A stretch of 64,000 nt of DNA from an uncultured Cellvibrionales bacterium (GTDB lineage: Bacteria > Pseudomonadota > Gammaproteobacteria > Pseudomonadales > Porticoccaceae), in the NCBI GenBank assembly GCA_913062605.1, contig CAJXWQ010000003.1, positions 124,001 to 188,000 of the forward strand, written 5' to 3'. Position numbers and translations under genes: made by a program. Below, in pieces: positions 59,174 through 64,000 of this stretch; position 1 is the first letter of the stretch, and each line of letters starts with the position of its first letter. The notes under the pieces were generated by a model. The model was not told the DNA's origin. It did no database searches and saw only the letters and a list, made by a program, of their open reading frames with translations.

Positions 59174-59487
59174 GCATCGAGCATGGTTTGGCCGCGCTTT
59201 GATACGTTTACTCTATGGGGTTTTTTAGGTTTACGGACAGGTGCCTTTGCCAGCACCGCTGGCGATAAAGTCTCCCGCTTGAGGTTGCTCGAAGGCTAAA
59301 GCAATCGTATTTCTTGATACTTTTAACTCATTGGCCAGTATTCCGCTGGGTGGGATCTAGGCACCGGGTTCTAGATGGTCCTATAAATAGACGTGCGAAG
59401 TGTGTTGTAAATTTGTTTGTAGAGTGAGTGTTCGCTGCTGCGATCTAGGCCAAACAATGAAATTAGCACATCAGCTGAGTGCTTCAT
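59113..59487 (-). pseudogene. MocR/GntR-type regulator ruin
   Basis: Reading the minus strand from ATG 59487, frames concatenate to a GntR-type winged HTH start: MKHSADVLISLFGLD, then LYKQIYNTLRTSIYR, a frame change, HLEPGA with an in-frame TAG, IPPSGILANELKVSRNTI and an AGDFIASGAGKGT wing, matching the LPPSR-x-LA-x-ELGVSRNTV pattern of MocR proteins. After another frame change VSKRGQTML matches the linker. The PLP aminotransferase-like domain is absent and the frame ends at TGA 59113-59115. At least two frame breaks and two nonsense codons are present. Confidence 0.7.
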
Positions 59488-59640
59488 ATGTAGTTTCTTA
59501 GTATAAATTGGCTGGATAATATTGGCGCTTAAGCATACCAATATTAAGCAAATTGGTATTTAGGCTTCTACCTTAAATGGCTCTGTTTAATATTTATATA
59601 TTGGCTAGGATAGTAATTGCTTAGCAATAAACGGATGGCC

Positions 59641-59699
59641 GTAACGCGATAAGTAGGATTACATAGCGAATATTAACGGCAAATTAACGGTAACGCGAT
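59641..59699 (+). repeat. Spaced direct repeat GTAACGCGAT upstream of ada
   Basis: GTAACGCGAT occurs at 59641-59650 and 59690-59699, 49 bp apart. The second copy ends in the ada start codon. It may be a binding site pair or chance; AACGGCAAATTAACGG between them adds a further small repeat. Confidence 0.4.
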
Positions 59700-60765
59700 G
59701 TCCATGCCATCTGAACAAGAAATGCGAGAAGCCATAGCCGTAAGGAATAAGTCCTGTGATGGGCGTTTTTATTATGGCGTCATCACCACGTCCGTATTTT
59801 GTCAACCATCGTGCCCTAGCAGGCATGCTAGGCCCGAAAACCTAAGATTTCTTCCAAGTAAATCGGCAGCAATTGTAGCTGGGTTTCGCCCATGTAAACG
59901 TTGCTTGCCTAATGAAGGGGACGCTAGGATTTCCCGTTTGGTTGAGATGGCAAGATATATTGAGGCGCATGCTTTAGAAACTTTAACGCTTGCAAGCTTG
60001 GCTGAGATTATCGGGCTCTCTCCATCTAGATTGCAGAGGATATTCAAAGAGACATTTGGCATTTCGCCTAAAGCCTATCAAGATGCTATTCGAATGCAGT
60101 ATTTCAAAAGGACTCTAAAAAAGGGTGAGGGTATTACCGAAGCAATCTATTCATCTGGATTTGGCTCCCTTAGTCGCGTTTATGGAGAGGCTTCACGCAA
60201 TATAGGTATGACACCAAAAGTTTATCAATCCGGAGGATCAGGGGAGATGATTTTTTTTAGTTGTCGTGAAACGACGATGGGCTTAATTGGCATGGCTGCA
60301 ACAAAAAAGGGTGTCTGTTTTGTTCAGTTTGGAGATAGTGAAAAGTCGTTGGTTTCTATGCTAAGAGAGGAATTTCCTAATGCTGAAATTTGCGCGTCTT
60401 CGGCACAAGACGCTCCTGAGCTTGATGCATGGATAAAAGCACTGGACCAGCACCTTAGCGAAGCTGCGCCCAGGCCCGATTTACCACTCGATATGCGCGG
60501 CACTGCATTTCAAATAAAAGTATGGCGATTCCTTTTGAGTGTTCGCGAAGGTGATGTGCTTAGTTACAGTGACTTGGCGGATAAAATTAATAACCCCAAA
60601 GCGGTTCGTGCAGTTGCAACAGCATGTGCTAAAAATCGTATCGGTGTTTTGATTCCATGTCATCGTGTTCTAAGAAGTGATGGGGGGCTTGGAGGGTATC
60701 GCTGGGGTATGGATAAAAAGAAAATGTTATTAGAAAAAGAAGCGTCCACATGCGAAAAGTATTAA
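59698..60765 (+). CDS. ada: Ada: methylphosphotriester sensor, AraC-type activator and O6-alkylguanine transferase
   Basis: The 355-residue protein has an N-terminal zinc domain with Cys at about 35, 39, 66 and 69 (FCQPSC, PCKRC); the first is the methyl acceptor. An AraC-type HTH follows (about 85-180), then the C-terminal alkyltransferase domain with the active PCHR motif (IPCHRVLRSDG). Methylation of the N-terminal Cys turns Ada into an activator of its own operon. The glycosylase gene follows 4 bp later. Confidence 0.96.
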   Translation: MSMPSEQEMREAIAVRNKSCDGRFYYGVITTSVFCQPSCPSRHARPENLRFLPSKSAAIVAGFRPCKRCLPNEGDARISRLVEMARYIEAHALETLTLASLAEIIGLSPSRLQRIFKETFGISPKAYQDAIRMQYFKRTLKKGEGITEAIYSSGFGSLSRVYGEASRNIGMTPKVYQSGGSGEMIFFSCRETTMGLIGMAATKKGVCFVQFGDSEKSLVSMLREEFPNAEICASSAQDAPELDAWIKALDQHLSEAAPRPDLPLDMRGTAFQIKVWRFLLSVREGDVLSYSDLADKINNPKAVRAVATACAKNRIGVLIPCHRVLRSDGGLGGYRWGMDKKKMLLEKEASTCEKY

Positions 60766-60769
60766 AGAG

Positions 60770-61402
60770 ATGGACTACTACATAAGCCCTATGAATAAAG
60801 AATCAATTGCCGCAAACATGAGTTATTTAGCAGGAGTCGATGCAGACGTTGCAAATGCACTGGCAGCTTTCGGCCCTCCGCCACCTCGTCTTCGCCCTAA
60901 GGGGTTTGAAGCTTTCCTTTCGATTATTGTCAGTCAGCAAATTTCAACAAATGTTGCCCGCGTAATCATGGGGCGTGTTGTGAACCTGTTACCTGAGGTT
61001 TCCGCAGATGCCTTAATGGCAACTGAGGACACAGCTTTGCGTGAAGCAGGGTTATCCTACCGTAAAATTGAATACGCTAAGTCTCTTGCTGGTGCCGTCC
61101 AATCCAAAAGCTTTGATGTTAAAGGGTTAGAGGCAATGAGTGACGAGACGGCGATCAAAGCGATTACGGCTTTAAGAGGTTTTGGTCGCTGGAGTGCAGA
61201 GATTTACCTGATGTTCTCACTTCAACGAGAAGACATCTTTCCCGCGGACGATCTGGCACTTTTGGTTGCTCTTGGAAGGTTGAAAAATCTCGATTGCAAG
61301 CCTACACCTAAGCAAGCACGGAATCTCATAGCGCATTGGGCGCCCTATCGAAGCATTGGGTCGCTGTTTCTATGGCATTACTACCATGGAGTCCCTACTT
61401 GA
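60770..61402 (+). CDS. alkA: DNA-3-methyladenine glycosylase II (AlkA-type)
   Basis: The 210-residue HhH-GPD glycosylase shows LRGFGRWSAEIYLMFSL as the hairpin-loop and PADDLAL with the catalytic Asp. It removes 3-methyladenine and related lesions. It lacks the N-terminal extra domain of E. coli AlkA and is closer to the short form. It starts 4 bp after ada, so both are one adaptive-response operon. An ATG seven codons later is an alternative start. Confidence 0.9.
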   Translation: MDYYISPMNKESIAANMSYLAGVDADVANALAAFGPPPPRLRPKGFEAFLSIIVSQQISTNVARVIMGRVVNLLPEVSADALMATEDTALREAGLSYRKIEYAKSLAGAVQSKSFDVKGLEAMSDETAIKAITALRGFGRWSAEIYLMFSLQREDIFPADDLALLVALGRLKNLDCKPTPKQARNLIAHWAPYRSIGSLFLWHYYHGVPT

Positions 61403-61471
61403 TGGTCAGCTATGCCACATACATGGAGCTAATAAGCAGCAGAACTTTTATTTCAACTTGTATATACGAAA

Positions 61472-61487
61472 AATCATATATATGATT
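61472..61487. promoter_or_regulatory. ArsR operator candidate
   Basis: AATCATATATATGATT is a perfect 16-bp palindrome 29 bp upstream of the arsR start, in the place where ArsR self-repression occurs. A related half, TTTCATATATA, lies at about 61887-61897, between arsR and the ACR3 gene. Confidence 0.6.
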
Positions 61488-61516
61488 GCTTTTGCTCTAT
61501 TTAATGGCTGTCATTC

Positions 61517-61861
61517 ATGAATCCCGTTCAATTTTATAAATGCCTGGCAGATGAAACCCGGCTTCGGTGCCTGATGCTGATTGAGAGCGAAAGGGAGTTA
61601 TGCGTGTGCGAACTCACAGTAGCTTTAGGCGAGAGTCAGCCCAAGATTTCCAGGCATCTAGCCCAACTGCGCCAGTGTGGGTTGCTCCTTGATCGCAAAC
61701 AGGGACAGTGGGTTTATTACCGAATTAATCCTTCTTTACCGGACTGGACAACGTTGGTGCTAGAGCAGACAAATAACGCGAATAAAGCGTTTCTAAAAAC
61801 AAACTTGGCCAATTTATCGCGTATGGGAGATAGGCCTAATCGTGTGGCCAGTTGCTGCTAA
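61517..61861 (+). CDS. arsR: ArsR-family arsenic-responsive repressor
   Basis: The 114-residue winged HTH repressor has the arsenite-binding pair in ELCVCEL and a recognition helix in ESQPKISRHLAQL. The third Cys of the classic C-V-C-x-L-C site is replaced by Thr, but the protein ends in SCC, which may supply extra thiols. It represses its own operon, including the arsenite pump downstream, until As(III) binds. A palindrome upstream is the likely operator. Confidence 0.9.
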   Translation: MNPVQFYKCLADETRLRCLMLIESERELCVCELTVALGESQPKISRHLAQLRQCGLLLDRKQGQWVYYRINPSLPDWTTLVLEQTNNANKAFLKTNLANLSRMGDRPNRVASCC

Positions 61862-61951
61862 AAATTTAATTTTACATATGTGTTTTTTCATATATAGGGC
61901 TGAATTTTGGCGTTATAGCGTGAATGATGATGTACCACTGAGGAGTTATTA

Positions 61952-63022
61952 ATGGGGTTGTTTGAACGTTACCTTTCACTGTGGGTGGCCTTATGTATTG
62001 TGGCAGGTGTGTTTCTTGGCAATGTGGTGCCAAGTGCTTTCGCACTTATTGCGGGTATTGAATTTTCCCACGTGAACTTGGTCGTGGCCATTTTAATCTG
62101 GATCATGATTTACCCCATGATGGTGCAGGTTGATTTTGCGTCTATTAAGAAAGTAGGCAAGCGACCCAAGGGGCTTATTCTGACATTGGTGATCAACTGG
62201 CTTATTAAGCCCTTCACCATGGCGGCGCTGGGTTGGCTGTTCTTCAAAGGGTTTTTTGCCGACTGGGTTGATCCTCAATCTGCAAATGAATATATCGCCG
62301 GGATGATTCTGCTTGGTGTTGCGCCCTGTACAGCAATGGTGTTCGTCTGGAGCCAACTGACCAAGGGCGACCCAAACTACACGCTGGTACAGGTGTCGGT
62401 AAATGACATCATCATGGTGTTTGCCTTTGCGCCAATGACTGCGTTTTTGTTGGGTGTAAGTGATATTCACGTCCCTTGGGGGACGTTGCTGTTATCCGTG
62501 ATTTTGTATGTGGTACTTCCCTTGGTAGCTGGTTCCATAACGCGACATAAACTGGAAGGCCATTGTCGTAGGGATGGTAATGGGAATGGTAGTGGAGAGA
62601 GTGGTGACCAGCGGTTGTCTGAATTTGTTCATCAATTGAAACCGTGGTCTATTGTAGGTTTGCTGGCGACGGTGGTGCTGTTATTTGGTTTTCAGGCAGA
62701 AACTATTATCAGTCAACCTCAGACTATTGTGTTGATTGCTATTCCACTACTGATACAAACCTACGGAATTTTCGTACTGGCCTACGGCGCTGCAAAGGTC
62801 ATGAAGTTACCCTATAACATTGCTGCACCTGCCAGCCTTATTGGGACCTCTAACTTTTTTGAATTAGCCGTCGCTGTGGCTATTTCCCTGTTTGGGCTGC
62901 ACTCCGGTGCGGCGTTGGCCACGGTGGTGGGTGTGCTGGTAGAGGTACCGGTGATGCTTTCGTTGGTTGCCATTGCTAATCGTACACAGCATTGGTTTGC
63001 GCCTGCGTTAAGCGATAGGTAA
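61952..63022 (+). CDS. arsB: ACR3-family arsenite efflux transporter
   Basis: The 356-residue ten-TM transporter is ACR3-type, not ArsB-type. The conserved [19 protein letters not shown] with Cys at 126 and VSVNDIIMV are present, and the second half has the mirrored Glu helix ([17 protein letters not shown]). A short polar loop with [11 protein letters not shown] is inserted between TM6 and TM7. It expels arsenite using the proton gradient. The symbol follows common use; acr3 is more exact. No arsenate reductase gene is in the window. Confidence 0.92.
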   Translation: MGLFERYLSLWVALCIVAGVFLGNVVPSAFALIAGIEFSHVNLVVAILIWIMIYPMMVQVDFASIKKVGKRPKGLILTLVINWLIKPFTMAALGWLFFKGFFADWVDPQSANEYIAGMILLGVAPCTAMVFVWSQLTKGDPNYTLVQVSVNDIIMVFAFAPMTAFLLGVSDIHVPWGTLLLSVILYVVLPLVAGSITRHKLEGHCRRDGNGNGSGESGDQRLSEFVHQLKPWSIVGLLATVVLLFGFQAETIISQPQTIVLIAIPLLIQTYGIFVLAYGAAKVMKLPYNIAAPASLIGTSNFFELAVAVAISLFGLHSGAALATVVGVLVEVPVMLSLVAIANRTQHWFAPALSDR

Positions 63023-63202
63023 CTATAGGTGCCAAGTAATCCTGAAAAAGTGACGGTAGGGGTAGGGTTGTTTTGCGGGCGACGGTATTTGATCTGAAGG
63101 CCTTTTTGATCTGAATCCTGCTTTGATGGGGTTGGCTTTGGTGCCTTCTCTGGACTGTGCTAGCATCGTGTTCCCACCAGCAACCTGTTTTATAGCCCTT
63201 AG

Positions 63203-63814
63203 ATGCTTAGATATGATGCTCTGCATGAAACTGTACTAAAAACGGATCCTTATCCTTATATGGTGTTGTCAGACGCTTTTGAAGAGGATCAGTTGCAGGC
63301 CGTACTGTCAGATTTTCCTGAGATTCAGCATCCCGGCAGTATTCCCATTGCTGAAGTCGATAGCGGTCCTGGTTTTGATGCGTTGATAAAGGAGCTGAGC
63401 AGTGATCAATTCCGCTCAGCCATTGAAGCCAAATTTGGTGTGGATTTGTCCGACTCTCCCACGATGTACACCGTACGGGGCGTTATGCGTCAGAAAGATG
63501 GTCGTATTCATACGGACTCTAAAACCAAGGTGATTACGGTGCTGTTCTACTTCAATGAAGAATGGGCCCATGAAGGTGGTTATTTACGTGTTCTGCGTAA
63601 CGGCACCGATATCGAAGACTATGTTGATGAGATTCCCCCCAGTGCTGGTACCATGGTGGCCTTTAGAGTGACGGATAATTGTTGGCATGGCCATAAGCCT
63701 CTGGTGGGCCAGCGTCGCTCAATTCAGATGAATTATTTGGTGAATAGTGCTGCATTGGGTAAACATAAGTTTTTTCATAGTTTGAGCGCTAAATTGAAAA
63801 AGCTTTTTTCATAA
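63203..63814 (+). CDS. 2-oxoglutarate/Fe(II)-dependent oxygenase
   Basis: The 203-residue protein has the jelly-roll facial triad: His103 and Asp105 (RIHTDSKTK), a distal His at about 162 or 164 (CWHGHKP) and Arg172 (GQRRSIQMNY) for 2-oxoglutarate. It resembles the P4H-type fold of bacterial oxygenases found among polysaccharide and LPS genes. The substrate is not visible. A waaC-like gene follows, so a role in envelope sugar or peptide hydroxylation is a reasonable guess. Confidence 0.78.
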   Translation: MLRYDALHETVLKTDPYPYMVLSDAFEEDQLQAVLSDFPEIQHPGSIPIAEVDSGPGFDALIKELSSDQFRSAIEAKFGVDLSDSPTMYTVRGVMRQKDGRIHTDSKTKVITVLFYFNEEWAHEGGYLRVLRNGTDIEDYVDEIPPSAGTMVAFRVTDNCWHGHKPLVGQRRSIQMNYLVNSAALGKHKFFHSLSAKLKKLFS

Positions 63815-63829
63815 CCCTTGGTTTTATAA

Positions 63830-63858
63830 GTCACGGTTTCGTAGGTCACGGTTTCGTA
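63830..63858 (+). repeat. 15-bp tandem duplication downstream of the oxygenase
   Basis: GTCACGGTTTCGTA at 63830-63843 recurs at 63845-63858, period 15, between the oxygenase stop and the waaC-like start. Confidence 0.85.
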
Positions 63859-63964
63859 ACACTTGGCTTTGAAGCATTGGGCCTCACCCATCGTTCTTAC
63901 TATGCGTGCTGTGTTATTTCATCAAAGCTTTTATACTGAGTAACCTCAACCTAGTTGTTCATAG

Positions 63965-64000
63965 ATGCAAGTACTGATTGTAAAACTAAGTTCCATGGGC
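63965..64000 (+). CDS. waaC: Partial LPS heptosyltransferase I, 5' end
   Basis: Only the first twelve codons are inside the window: MQVLIVKLSSMG. This is the standard start of WaaC/RfaC (MRVLIVKTSSMGD), which adds the first heptose to Kdo-lipid A. The rest lies beyond base 64000, so the call rests on the N-terminal motif alone. Confidence 0.7.
   Translation, partial: MQVLIVKLSSMG

Overview
The window reads as a chromosomal segment of a Gram-negative gammaproteobacterium close to the Pseudomonas/Cellvibrio/Porticoccus side of the class. The evidence is a nuo operon with fused nuoCD, a FimX-type four-domain protein, the miaA-hfq-hflX-hflK-hflC-yjeT-hisZ-purA cluster, and the ypjD/ffh-rpsP-rimM-trmD-rplS-xerD-dsbC-hom-thrC-recJ order, all familiar from Pseudomonas-like genomes. 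The taxonomic placement is inference; no rRNA or intact tRNA gene was seen.

Layout. 1-2.2 kb: the 3' end of a serB-like gene converging on fimX. 2.4-5.1 kb: epmB, efp and epmA, which together make and modify elongation factor P. 5.1-12.8 kb: tRNA modification (miaA), RNA chaperone (hfq), ribosome-associated GTPase (hflX), the HflKC membrane complex, a DUF2065 protein, hisZ and purA. 12.8-13.4 kb: a non-coding stretch with a decayed tRNA-Arg-like sequence. 13.4-28.2 kb: the complete nuoABCDEFGHIJKLMN operon for complex I, followed by a small CBS-pair protein. 28.8-31.4 kb: Fur-box-controlled feoAB on the minus strand. 31.6-36.5 kb: a single-TM unknown protein, a NIF3-type protein, two NUDIX hydrolases, a DUF1289 protein, a CorB/CNNM-type protein and the CcsA-like YpjD. 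36.6-40.4 kb: ffh and the ribosomal rpsP-rimM-trmD-rplS operon. 40.5-45.8 kb: xerD, dsbC, hom, thrC and a HopJ-family gene. 46.0-47.9 kb: a PepSY protein, a cytochrome b561-LuxR gene and a DUF2970 protein. 48.0-53.2 kb: fadI, fadJ and a long acyl-CoA dehydrogenase for beta-oxidation. 53.4-55.2 kb: recJ. 55.8-58.8 kb: a LysR regulator divergent from the formaldehyde-detoxification pair frmA-fghA. 58.9-59.5 kb: two gene ruins, a bestrophin-family gene and a MocR/GntR regulator. 59.7-61.4 kb: ada and an alkA-like glycosylase. 61.5-63.0 kb: arsR and an ACR3 arsenite pump. 63.2-64.0 kb: a 2OG-Fe(II) oxygenase and the first codons of a waaC-like heptosyltransferase gene.

The most unusual signal is at 46.9 kb. 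A run of CTCAA pentanucleotides (5.4 copies) lies exactly at the junction of a cytochrome b561 gene and a membrane-anchored LuxR-type regulator. In the register present here the two are one 372-residue ORF. One added unit would bring a TAA into frame directly after the repeat and leave the regulator as a separate gene with its own Shine-Dalgarno and ATG. This is a plausible slipped-strand switch between fused and separate redox-sensing and regulatory proteins. A second window-wide pattern is the number of short tandem duplications (12-21 bp periods), several sitting on stop codons, start codons or leaders.
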